A program made the translations under genes and the position numbers. From positions 1 through 27,410 of the forward strand of contig JAZKSG010000018.1 of the NCBI GenBank assembly GCA_036626215.1: a stretch of DNA of 27,410 nucleotides, read 5' to 3'. The notes beneath the pieces were generated by a model that made no database searches, had not been told where the DNA came from, and was given only the letters and a program-made list of their open reading frames with translations. This document shows, one piece after another, positions 15,932 to 22,477 of the stretch (position 1 is its first letter; every line of letters starts with the position of its first letter). The stretch comes from JAZKSG01 sp036626215. Lineage in GTDB: Archaea > Thermoplasmatota > E2 > DHVEG-1.

Positions 15932-17398
15932 ATGTATACGAAAAAAAAAGTTTTAGCCTTAATCACTACAATTCTCTTTCTAATCTCATCTTTAAATATA
16001 GTTTCCCTATCAACAGGTAAAAGTACAAATAACCAAGGATTAAAAGACATAATAAAAAATATTACACAAAAAGAAAATGAAGAAGAACATTGGGCTTTAA
16101 TAATTGGTATAAATGAATACAAAAATTCCTATGACCCTGAAAACACTACTATCGCTGGAGAATATGATGCCCTAAACATGTATGAAGCTCTAACAAGTAA
16201 TGGTTTTTGCCCACCTGACCACGTAAAACTACTTACCGGTAAAAATGCCACAAAAATCAATATCATAAAAGGTTTAATCTGGCTAGATCGACATGAAGAC
16301 CATAACGATATCTCCCTGATACATATCTCTACACACGGAGGAAGAAAAATTGATCTTCCACCTTTTGATGAAGAAGACTTTTTAGATGAAACACTTACAA
16401 CCTACAAAAGCTTTGAACCCTCTATTCTAAGTATATTTACCTTAATCCGCGATGATCTGCTTAATTACTTCATAAGTAGATTAGAATCAAAAGGCATATG
16501 TCTAATCATAGATAGCTGTTATTCTGGAGGATATAATGACCAACCTGTATCTCCTATACTTTGGAGAAGTCAGATATTTAACAACATCAGGCGAAAAATC
16601 GAAAGTTTCACCGGAGGGCTATTCAGAGAAATAGAAAACAACCGTAGAGTACTCTTAGCTTCAACAACAGAAGACACTGTATCATGGTCTGATGTTACCA
16701 CAGGGGGACTATTCTCCACTGCCTTAACGGAATCTTTAGGAAAAGGATTTGGAGATTTCAACAACGACGGAATGATCTCCGCTGAAGAAGCATTCAAATA
16801 TGCCCAAACATGCATCAAAACAAAAGGAAAATATTCACAAACACCAGTGATATATGACAACTATACCGGTGAACTAAATATCACCAAAGCAAAATACCGC
16901 ATGGATTTTTTTGAAAACTGCGAGGATAACATAAAAAACTGGACTACAATAGATCATAGCAATCAAAAAACAGGTAATCTATGGCATATATCTGAAAAAG
17001 ACTATCTGTCTCTTTCTCACAGTTGGCTTCTACAAAACGAAACCCTTGGAACCTATTACAACTCTATGAACAACAGCATAGTCTCCCCAATTATTGAAAC
17101 GCATAGTGACAATATAACCGTTCTTTTTAACTACAAAACGATGAGTGAAAAATCTGATAAACTATATTTTGGCATATCATCTTCTAATAGTTCATCTGTT
17201 TTTGTTGAAACAAAACTTAATCATTCTAAAAACTGGAGTAGATGCAAAATAAATTTAGAAAACCTATCGGATACAGGTTTAAACAATTCAATAAAAATCA
17301 GATTCCGTTTTAAATCAGACGACAAAAACCCTTATAATGTTAAAAATGAAACAGGATATATATCTATAGATGATATACAAGTTTATTCTTATATATAG
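15932..17398 (+). CDS. Secreted caspase-like (clan CD) cysteine peptidase with beta-sandwich tail
   Basis: A 488-residue protein with an N-terminal signal peptide (KKKVLALITTILFLISSLNI). The caspase-like domain begins with HWALIIGINEYKNS, continues with EYDALNMYEAL and has the catalytic His H135 in HISTHGG and nucleophile C196 in IIDSCYSGG. DFNNDGMISAEEAF (about residues 272-285) is an EF-hand/dockerin-type calcium loop inside the C-terminal part of the peptidase domain. Residues about 320-488 form a beta-rich module beginning DFFENCEDNIKNW and ending YISIDDIQVYSYI, resembling the jelly-roll modules at the ends of secreted peptidases. Specificity is likely after an acidic or basic residue but cannot be read. 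The open frame begins with a TTG at 15923; ATG at 15932 fits the TATA box. Extracellular protein breakdown is likely. Confidence 0.85.
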   Translation: MYTKKKVLALITTILFLISSLNIVSLSTGKSTNNQGLKDIIKNITQKENEEEHWALIIGINEYKNSYDPENTTIAGEYDALNMYEALTSNGFCPPDHVKLLTGKNATKINIIKGLIWLDRHEDHNDISLIHISTHGGRKIDLPPFDEEDFLDETLTTYKSFEPSILSIFTLIRDDLLNYFISRLESKGICLIIDSCYSGGYNDQPVSPILWRSQIFNNIRRKIESFTGGLFREIENNRRVLLASTTEDTVSWSDVTTGGLFSTALTESLGKGFGDFNNDGMISAEEAFKYAQTCIKTKGKYSQTPVIYDNYTGELNITKAKYRMDFFENCEDNIKNWTTIDHSNQKTGNLWHISEKDYLSLSHSWLLQNETLGTYYNSMNNSIVSPIIETHSDNITVLFNYKTMSEKSDKLYFGISSSNSSSVFVETKLNHSKNWSRCKINLENLSDTGLNNSIKIRFRFKSDDKNPYNVKNETGYISIDDIQVYSYI

Positions 17399-17608
17399 TT
17401 ATTCTTATAGATCTCCTGTTTTTGTGTTTAAAAATTTGAATTTTATTACATAAAAACAGAATTACATTTATCCATTTTCTTATGTTTTACAATATAATTG
17501 CAGTGTATTCAAGCCGTTTTTTTTGTTTAATATTTCTAAATATTTTCTTGATAGAAAAGTGTGGATAGAGATTTAAAAATTATAATATTTTGTGCATTAG
17601 GCAGCTTT
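17399..17608. other. AT-rich intergenic region with no gene seen
   Basis: No convincing ORF or RNA gene. One perfect 8-base inverted repeat, CTGTTTTT (17416-17423) with AAAAACAG (17452-17459), follows the caspase-like gene and could mark a terminator, although the 28-base loop is long. Several T runs follow at 17517-17525 and beyond. Confidence 0.3.
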
Positions 17609-17645
17609 CACCATATATAAATAGAAAAGTTTATATAAAATGGTG
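17609..17645 (+). promoter_or_regulatory. Long inverted repeat enclosing the TATA box of the small peptide gene
   Basis: CACCAT-ATATAAA (17609-17621) is mirrored by TTTATAT-aaa-ATGGTG (17630-17645), a 13-base arm interrupted by three A in the right arm. The arms contain two TATA-like elements (17613-17622 and 17630-17637). Transcription from the second would start near 17658, just before the ribosome binding site of the 36-residue ORF. The symmetry suggests a dimeric regulator bound at the promoter, so the peptide is probably tightly controlled. Confidence 0.5.
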
Positions 17646-17660
17646 GCGGTATATTGAAAT

Positions 17661-17668
17661 GAGGCGAT
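17661..17668 (+). promoter_or_regulatory. Near-consensus ribosome binding site of the small ORF
   Basis: GAGGCGAT matches seven of eight bases of GAGGTGAT, the complement of the archaeal 16S rRNA 3' end. Eight bases separate GAGG from the GTG at 17673. This is one of the best ribosome binding sites in the window and is the main evidence that the short frame is translated. Confidence 0.6.
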
Positions 17669-17672
17669 AAAA

Positions 17673-17783
17673 GTGAAGTCACATCTTTCCTTCGTAGATA
17701 GGTCTGATGGAGGAGGAACCTTTATTCCTGTTGGGGGTTCCCTTGCAAAAATACTGGAGTTTTTCCATCAGTTTAGGTTCTAG
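17673..17783 (+). CDS. Candidate RiPP precursor peptide (36 residues)
   Basis: A GTG-started ORF of 36 codons plus TAG, too short for ordinary gene finding. The N-terminal part reads MKSHLSFVDRSD, then a Gly-rich centre GGGTFIPVGG and an amphipathic C-terminal end SLAKILEFFHQFRF. It has no Cys, so a Cys-derived sactipeptide is excluded; aromatic, Pro, Thr, His, Lys and Arg side chains in the second half are possible radical SAM targets. Its RBS matches seven of eight bases of consensus, its promoter is palindromic, and its GC content is higher than its surroundings. It lies 143 bases upstream of a radical SAM/SPASM enzyme on the same strand. Known RiPP loci often have this order. Alternatively the stretch is a structured RNA, since strong inverted repeats lie inside it. 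I know of no homologue. Confidence 0.5.
   Translation: MKSHLSFVDRSDGGGTFIPVGGSLAKILEFFHQFRF
17704..17771 (+). repeat. Nested inverted repeats inside the small ORF
   Basis: CTGATGGA (17704-17711) pairs perfectly with TCCATCAG (17764-17771), extended inward by two G-U and one A-U pairs. Directly inside, GGAACC (17715-17720) pairs with GGTTCC (17736-17741). Together these give a two-stage hairpin with a 19-base bulge on the 3' side. It could be a structured RNA element, an mRNA structure that controls translation, or a by-product of the Gly and Pro codons. Confidence 0.5.
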
Positions 17784-17869
17784 AAAAATCCTAAATAACG
17801 TATAAACACAACTTTCTTTGTTTTAATTAATTTTTTTCTTTTTTTATTAACAGTAATAGAAAAATTAAC

Positions 17870-17889
17870 AAGTATAATCGTTTATACTT
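17870..17889 (+). promoter_or_regulatory. Palindromic promoter element of the radical SAM gene
   Basis: AAGTATA (17870-17876) and TATACTT (17883-17889) are perfect inverted arms around ATCGTT, and the right half contains the TATA-like TTTATACTT. Transcription would start near 17908, giving a short leader with GGAG at 17913-17916 before the ATG at 17927. The radical SAM gene therefore seems able to be expressed apart from the peptide. Confidence 0.4.
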
Positions 17890-17926
17890 TCCATAGAAAT
17901 GTCGAATCTAGTGGAGCTTATTGACG

Positions 17927-18997
17927 ATGGATTATTATATTTATGTGACAAAAAGTTGCAATCTTAACTGTGATTATTGCTGTGAGAATCAAGAATGGTC
18001 GCAAATACAGGGTTTCGATCAGGTTAATAAGCCAAAATATGAGATTTCAGAATTGATATATTTCATCCTTAAAAATAGGGAGATCACAGGAGATAAAGAT
18101 GTTCAAATTCTATTTTATGGGGGGGAACCCCTTCTTAATCAAAGTTGGATCAAAGATTTTATCAAGAGGACGGAGGAATATGATTTTGGATACACTTTAT
18201 TTACAAATGGAACCTTATTATCCCAAACAGATAAATATATTTTAAAAAAAATAGATTATTTATTTTTGTCCATTGACGGAACAGAAGATATCAATGATCG
18301 TTTTAGAGGAAAAGGCAATTATATAAGGGTGGTTAAAAACCTATTCTCTATTAAAAGTCATTTTTATGGTAAGACTCTTGCCATGATGACCATAACGCCC
18401 TATAACAGCATTTATGAATCCGTTCTTAACTTAACGGAAAATTTTGATTATATTTATTGGAAATTGTTAAGTTCAAACAAATTAGAAAATGTAAAGCAGT
18501 TTAAAAGGAGCTACGATAGAGGTTTAGATTTACTAATAGATTATTGGATAAGTAATTTGGAACAAGGCAGAGTAAAAGGCATAATTCCATTTTTAGCTAT
18601 TACTTCATCCCTATTGGGCGGTGCTAAGCATGAGAACTTTAGGTGTAACTGTGGAGACATATTAGTAAGTATAGACACGGACGGATCATGTTATTCATGT
18701 GATGAATTAGTAGAAGATAAATTTAAAATTGGCTCTATCTATGGATCTATTAATCAGAAAAAAATATCTCATGCTGATAGATGCAAAGATTGTGAATATA
18801 GGTATGTATGTGGGGGTAGATGTCCAAAAGAGGATTTGCTTTTGCCAAAGGAAGTTTCAGAGTTTCATTGTAAACTTACAAAAATGTTAATTAAAAAAAT
18901 TATTTCCAATCTTCCACGCGTTAGGAAACTGATTGATAAAGGGCTTATCAAAAGAGAAGATTTTGATTTCCCGCATATGACCTCAGAAATCCCCTGA
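17927..18997 (+). CDS. Radical SAM enzyme with SPASM domain, probable peptide maturase
   Basis: A 356-residue enzyme. The radical SAM cluster is C11-x3-C15-x2-C18 in KSCNLNCDYC, right at the N-terminus, followed by the GGEPLL motif (ILFYGGEPLLNQ) and the TNGTLL and SIDG strands. The C-terminal SPASM/twitch region has CNCGD (C240, C242), DTDGSCYSCDEL, then CKDCEYRYVCGGRC (C286, C289, C295, C299) and a final HC (C315), enough to hold auxiliary 4Fe-4S clusters. SPASM radical SAM enzymes mostly modify ribosomal peptides. The layout resembles the archaeal group annotated as putative peptide-modifying radical SAM enzymes (AF1577/Mhun_1560-like), from memory and unchecked. The frame opens at a TTG at 17921, but ATG at 17927 has GGAG ten bases upstream. 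Substrate candidate: the 36-residue peptide upstream. Confidence 0.85.
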   Translation: MDYYIYVTKSCNLNCDYCCENQEWSQIQGFDQVNKPKYEISELIYFILKNREITGDKDVQILFYGGEPLLNQSWIKDFIKRTEEYDFGYTLFTNGTLLSQTDKYILKKIDYLFLSIDGTEDINDRFRGKGNYIRVVKNLFSIKSHFYGKTLAMMTITPYNSIYESVLNLTENFDYIYWKLLSSNKLENVKQFKRSYDRGLDLLIDYWISNLEQGRVKGIIPFLAITSSLLGGAKHENFRCNCGDILVSIDTDGSCYSCDELVEDKFKIGSIYGSINQKKISHADRCKDCEYRYVCGGRCPKEDLLLPKEVSEFHCKLTKMLIKKIISNLPRVRKLIDKGLIKREDFDFPHMTSEIP

Positions 18998-19040
18998 GTT
19001 CGATATCTATGGTTAATATATACAACAAAGATGTGAGAAT

Positions 19041-19838
19041 GTGGTAGGAGATACATCTAAATTTCAAAAATTAGATTTTACAATTATCCATGATTCCGAT
19101 AAAGACCAGATCATACAAAATATAGATAAATCAGTTAGAAAAATTAAAAAAATAAGAGAAGAAGATAAGAAAAACCTGGAATTTTTTATACCAACTTTTG
19201 AAGTTTTAATTAACACATATTTACTATCAAAAAACGTTTGTGCAGAGTCACTTGGTTCTCAATTAAAAATTTTAGCTCAGATTTTTTATCATTTTCCAAA
19301 TAGTAAATTAAATAAAATTTTAAATTTCTCAATAAAAATTTTGAACGAAATGAGAAGAGAAATCAATGAAGAAAAAATAATAGATGTTTCTTCCTCAATT
19401 GCCAGTTGGTATAATTTAGTCTTAACATTACTACCGTTGGAAGAGAAGAATGTTGATATCCGGCGCATATCAATGGATTTCAAAAAAAGGGGTGAATTGG
19501 TAATAAAAAATCCTAAACAGGTTAAAGAACTTTATCAGCTGTTTGTTGATTATAGTAATTTTAGGTTTCAGCTCAACTCTAAGATATACATGGTTCCTTT
19601 TACAGTTAAATATTTACAACAGGTTTTTAAGGAGATTTCATATGATGGCGGAATTCTTTTTGACGAAAGAACCTATGATGAGTTCATTGTACAGTTTGGT
19701 AGGATATGTATGAATGTTGGAGAAAATTTTCTAAATTCAAATGAAGATGATGTTTTTAAAACAATAATTAAGCTGTATGTTTATTCTAATGATCTTATGA
19801 GGGTTTTAAATGAAAATAAAATTTCGAGATATTATTAA
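19041..19838 (+). CDS. All-helical protein of unknown family in the radical SAM cluster
   Basis: A 265-residue protein with a GTG start, 43 bases after the radical SAM gene. I do not recognise the family. It is rich in Lys, Ile, Asn and Phe. The predicted structure is almost entirely alpha-helical (for example KNLEFFIPTFEVLINTYLLS, SLGSQLKILAQIFYHF, LNFSIKILNEMRREINEE). There is no Cys motif, no transmembrane segment, no signal peptide and no nucleotide-binding motif. It overlaps the next gene by 29 bases, so the two proteins are probably translated together and may interact. TATATA-like sequence lies just upstream (19016-19023). In this setting it could be a peptide-binding scaffold or regulator, but nothing in the sequence proves this. 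Confidence 0.7.
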   Translation: MVGDTSKFQKLDFTIIHDSDKDQIIQNIDKSVRKIKKIREEDKKNLEFFIPTFEVLINTYLLSKNVCAESLGSQLKILAQIFYHFPNSKLNKILNFSIKILNEMRREINEEKIIDVSSSIASWYNLVLTLLPLEEKNVDIRRISMDFKKRGELVIKNPKQVKELYQLFVDYSNFRFQLNSKIYMVPFTVKYLQQVFKEISYDGGILFDERTYDEFIVQFGRICMNVGENFLNSNEDDVFKTIIKLYVYSNDLMRVLNENKISRYY

Positions 19839-20400
19839 AAAAAACTTATCCTTATCTTTTCTAAAAAACCAGAACATTGTATCAATTATCAAAAGATATT
19901 ACAATGAAAATCTAAATGATATTTCCGGTGAATGGGATGTATACTCTCAACCTGAACTCTTTAAGGATATAATCAAAGAATGTTATCAGATAGTTAAAGA
20001 TAGTTGGGATGAGTATGATTATCTTATCTCATTGGGAAATAATGCTGCACCTCTTTCATATTCCTTAGGTTTATTTTATAATAAGAGGGTTGTATTTCTT
20101 GATGATGAATGGGGCGTAACTTGCTTTTTTCAAAAAATTAAACCATCAAATATTGTTTTTTCTAATAAAAAAGTATTACTTATTGTGCCATATTTTGAAT
20201 CGGGTCTCAAAGTTTCCAGAGGGATTGATATATTAGAAGATAAAGGAAAAAATATCCATGTAGATATTTTAACTGTTGTTTTTTTCCCAGAATATGTAGA
20301 TAAAACTATAATATTGAACAGTAAGTATGAAGATACTATTTTGCATTATCTCTATATGTGGGATGAAAGAGTAGGCAGAGCGCTTGATCTTTTTCCCTAA
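19810..20400 (+). CDS. Degenerate phosphoribosyltransferase-like protein
   Basis: A 196-residue protein starting inside the previous gene, with GAGGG about six bases before the ATG. The pattern of strands fits a type I phosphoribosyltransferase fold: YDYLISLGNNAAPLSYSLGLFYNKRVVFLDDEW (about residues 71-103) resembles the first half of orotate PRTases, and NKKVLLIVPYFESGLKVSRGIDILEDKG (about 118-145) sits where the PRPP-binding loop should be. In active enzymes this loop reads like VVDDVxTTGxT; here the acidic pair is replaced by VPYFESG. The protein is therefore likely to bind a ligand or partner rather than transfer phosphoribose, or to use a changed substrate. The C-terminus YMWDERVGRALDLFP is unfamiliar. 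The fold call is by eye only. Confidence 0.6.
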   Translation: MKIKFRDIIKKNLSLSFLKNQNIVSIIKRYYNENLNDISGEWDVYSQPELFKDIIKECYQIVKDSWDEYDYLISLGNNAAPLSYSLGLFYNKRVVFLDDEWGVTCFFQKIKPSNIVFSNKKVLLIVPYFESGLKVSRGIDILEDKGKNIHVDILTVVFFPEYVDKTIILNSKYEDTILHYLYMWDERVGRALDLFP

Positions 20401-20411
20401 TTTTATTTTAA

Positions 20412-20468
20412 GGCTTTTCATCTGCGGGCCATTACACTAGCGTTTCAGTCCACGCAGTATTCTCAGCC
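20412..20468. repeat. GC-rich imperfect hairpin between genes, possible small RNA
   Basis: GGCT (20412-20415) pairs with AGCC (20465-20468), and CTGCGGG (20422-20428) pairs with CC-A-CGCAG (20450-20457), leaving a nearly symmetric internal loop (six bases against seven) and a terminal loop of about 20 bases. The patch is much richer in GC than its surroundings and has no ORF. A lower stem, an internal pocket and an upper stem recall an H/ACA guide; an AAA triplet sits about 14-16 bases after the upper stem, where an ANA box would be, but no K-turn is clear. No TATA box is obvious. It is not followed by a T run on the plus strand. Confidence 0.35.
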
Positions 20469-20530
20469 GTAAAAAATAAAATTCCAATAAAATTTTTATT
20501 CATAAAGCACATTGACTTTCCTTGATGATT

Positions 20531-21079
20531 ATGAAAGTTAAAGGTGGAATTGACAAGTTTTATAATTATGGTTTTCCGATACAGGCCGTTCTTATAACAT
20601 GCAAAGATCGAAATGATGACTTTAATGTTTTTACAGTTGCTTGGCATACACCTGTTTCTAGATACCCTCCCCTATTTGGTATATTCGTTTCAAAGAAAAG
20701 ATATTCTAGGGATCTCATTGAGGAATCTGGTGAATTTGTGGTTAACTTCATGCCTTTTGATCTCGTTGAAAAAGTTGATTTCTGTGGAACTCACAGTGGA
20801 GAGGATACAGATAAATTAAAAGAGACAGGTTTAACTGTAGAAAAAGGAGAGATAGAAACACCCTATATAAAAGAATCTACTGCTTGTTTTGAATGCAAAA
20901 TTTTTGACCATACAAGAATAGGCGATCATAGTTTTTTTGTAGGCAAGATAAAAAATGTTCTATTTGAAGAAAGTTTGTTTGAAGGTAATATATTAGATGT
21001 CGATCAGGTTAGTCCTTGTTATTACCTTGGTGGTGGGATTTATACAAAAATAAGCGATATCAAAAAGGCTTTTGACTAA
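20531..21079 (+). CDS. Flavin reductase-like FMN-binding split-barrel protein
   Basis: A protein of about 182 residues. The N-terminus with PIQAVLITCKD, then FNVFTVAWHTPVSRYPPLFGIFVSKKRYSRDLI and GEFVVNFMPFDLVEKVDFCG, is characteristic of the flavin reductase-like family that binds FMN in a split beta-barrel (DIM6/NTAB group). FCGTHSGEDTDKL and CFECKIFDHTRIGDHSFFVGKI complete the domain. Archaeal members are often called flavoredoxins or simply flavin reductases and carry electrons from NAD(P)H or ferredoxin to flavin. Three in-frame starts compete (TTG 20522, ATG 20525, ATG 20531); no Shine-Dalgarno separates them. Its position next to the radical SAM cluster raises the possibility of an electron supply role, which is an inference. 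Confidence 0.82.
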   Translation: MKVKGGIDKFYNYGFPIQAVLITCKDRNDDFNVFTVAWHTPVSRYPPLFGIFVSKKRYSRDLIEESGEFVVNFMPFDLVEKVDFCGTHSGEDTDKLKETGLTVEKGEIETPYIKESTACFECKIFDHTRIGDHSFFVGKIKNVLFEESLFEGNILDVDQVSPCYYLGGGIYTKISDIKKAFD

Positions 21080-21231
21080 AAAGTAAATATCTTGCTTCTT
21101 TATACTACCTCCGACTCTATGTGTAGAAAAAAAATTTAATGATAATAGATTATCCATAACAATATAACTTATCGATAATATTCTATTGGTTACTTGCCTT
21201 ATAATGTCTATAATTGGTGAAAATATTCATA

Positions 21232-22467
21232 ATGAAAAAAACTGATGATGAAGTAAAAAAAGATGATTATCTAAAAGAGGCAACCCTTGAAGAATACGAT
21301 GGATTTGATGTATTGTATATCCATGGAACCCATTATGAGATGGGATTTCAATATGGAAAATTACTAAAAAAAAAGTTCTTTCAAAACCGTAGAGCTTGGC
21401 TTGATTTTTGTTATAAAAAATCTAAAATAAAACATAAAGATCTTCTTCAAACTTGGAAAAAAATTAGTAAGTTTATACCTCAAGAATATATTGAAGAAAT
21501 AAAAGGAAGAGCTGATGCTTTAAATCTTGCTTTTGAAGAGTTAGGTATACTCGAAGCCATTAGTTTAGTTGTTATGAGAAAGGAAGCCTGCTGTGGTATA
21601 GCAGCGTGGGGTCCTGCAACTTCAAATGGAGATCTTTATCATTTCCGCAGTCAAGACCTTCCTTTAACTGATGCTATCGATCCAGTTACTTCAAAGCCTG
21701 CTTATGAAAATCAGCTAATCGTAATTCGTAACCCTGATTCTGGTTTCGCATCTGTGTTCCCAGAATCACCTTGTAGTTTAGGTATTGAAGGCGGTTTCAA
21801 CGAAAAAAGTATTTGTTTAGGCTGGATGGAAGCGTTAAGTAAAGACCAGACATCTCATGGGATTCCAATTGGTATTAGAGAACTTATGGCACTTGATCAA
21901 ACATCTAATCTAAAAGAAGCTATATATACTGTAAATTCAAATAAAACTCTTGGATGTAACTTGATAATATCTAATGGAAAAAAACCAGAGGCGGTAGCTG
22001 TAGAGCAAAGTCCCAACTATGATTATATTTCAACTTGGGATGATTCTTTAGAGTCCAGAAATAAGTGTTGGAATATCGATCATGTTGTCAGAAGAACAAA
22101 TTTTTTTATAAGTCCCTCGCTTGCTAACACTCAAAAAGATCCATTTTATAATCAAGATAGTTTATTATGGCCTTTTCTTCCACTCTTTCGTCACTATATA
22201 GCTGTGAGTAGAGGCATAGAAAAAAATTGGGGGAAATTAAATCAAAATATCCTGGATATTATCCGTTCTGTTTACAGAGGGAGAACCGATGTATTTTATG
22301 CAGTTTGTAACAACATAATAAAAAAAAGAGAGAGTTTTAATCAATGGATTTCCTCCCCTAAAACAGGAGATATCTGGTTTTCTTTTGCCAAAGATGGAAA
22401 GAATGCATATGAATCCCCAGTTTATCACATCAATCTTTTTCATTTCTTAAATTTGATACAGAAATAA
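21232..22467 (+). CDS. C45-type Ntn hydrolase (acyltransferase/acylase family)
   Basis: A protein of about 411 residues. IHGTHYEMGFQYGKLL near residue 30 is the usual opening of the peptidase C45 / acyl-CoA:6-aminopenicillanate acyltransferase-like family. The probable nucleophile is C120 or C121 in KEACCGIAAWGPATSNGDLYHFRSQDL; in this superfamily the enzyme cuts itself before the Cys, which then becomes the N-terminal nucleophile. Further family pieces are LIVIRNPDSGF, SPCSLGIEGGFNEKSICLGW and LKEAIYTVNSNKTLGCNLIISN. No signal peptide is seen, so it is probably cytoplasmic. Members cleave or form amide bonds to small acyl compounds or peptides. The frame opens at TTG 21214; GTG 21217 and ATG 21232 are candidates and I prefer the ATG. 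It might process the product of the nearby radical SAM cluster (inference). Confidence 0.78.
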   Translation: MKKTDDEVKKDDYLKEATLEEYDGFDVLYIHGTHYEMGFQYGKLLKKKFFQNRRAWLDFCYKKSKIKHKDLLQTWKKISKFIPQEYIEEIKGRADALNLAFEELGILEAISLVVMRKEACCGIAAWGPATSNGDLYHFRSQDLPLTDAIDPVTSKPAYENQLIVIRNPDSGFASVFPESPCSLGIEGGFNEKSICLGWMEALSKDQTSHGIPIGIRELMALDQTSNLKEAIYTVNSNKTLGCNLIISNGKKPEAVAVEQSPNYDYISTWDDSLESRNKCWNIDHVVRRTNFFISPSLANTQKDPFYNQDSLLWPFLPLFRHYIAVSRGIEKNWGKLNQNILDIIRSVYRGRTDVFYAVCNNIIKKRESFNQWISSPKTGDIWFSFAKDGKNAYESPVYHINLFHFLNLIQK

Positions 22468-22477
22468 TTGATAGATA

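Noticed and set aside
17899..17967. A 22-residue ORF (ATG at 17899) overlapping the start of the radical SAM gene in another frame
   Set aside because: It has no ribosome binding site, ends inside the radical SAM frame, and lies at or before the predicted transcription start; chance is more likely than a second precursor.
20432..20647. A 71-residue minus-strand ORF across the hairpin and the flavin reductase start
   Set aside because: It overlaps a recognised gene on the other strand and resembles no family.
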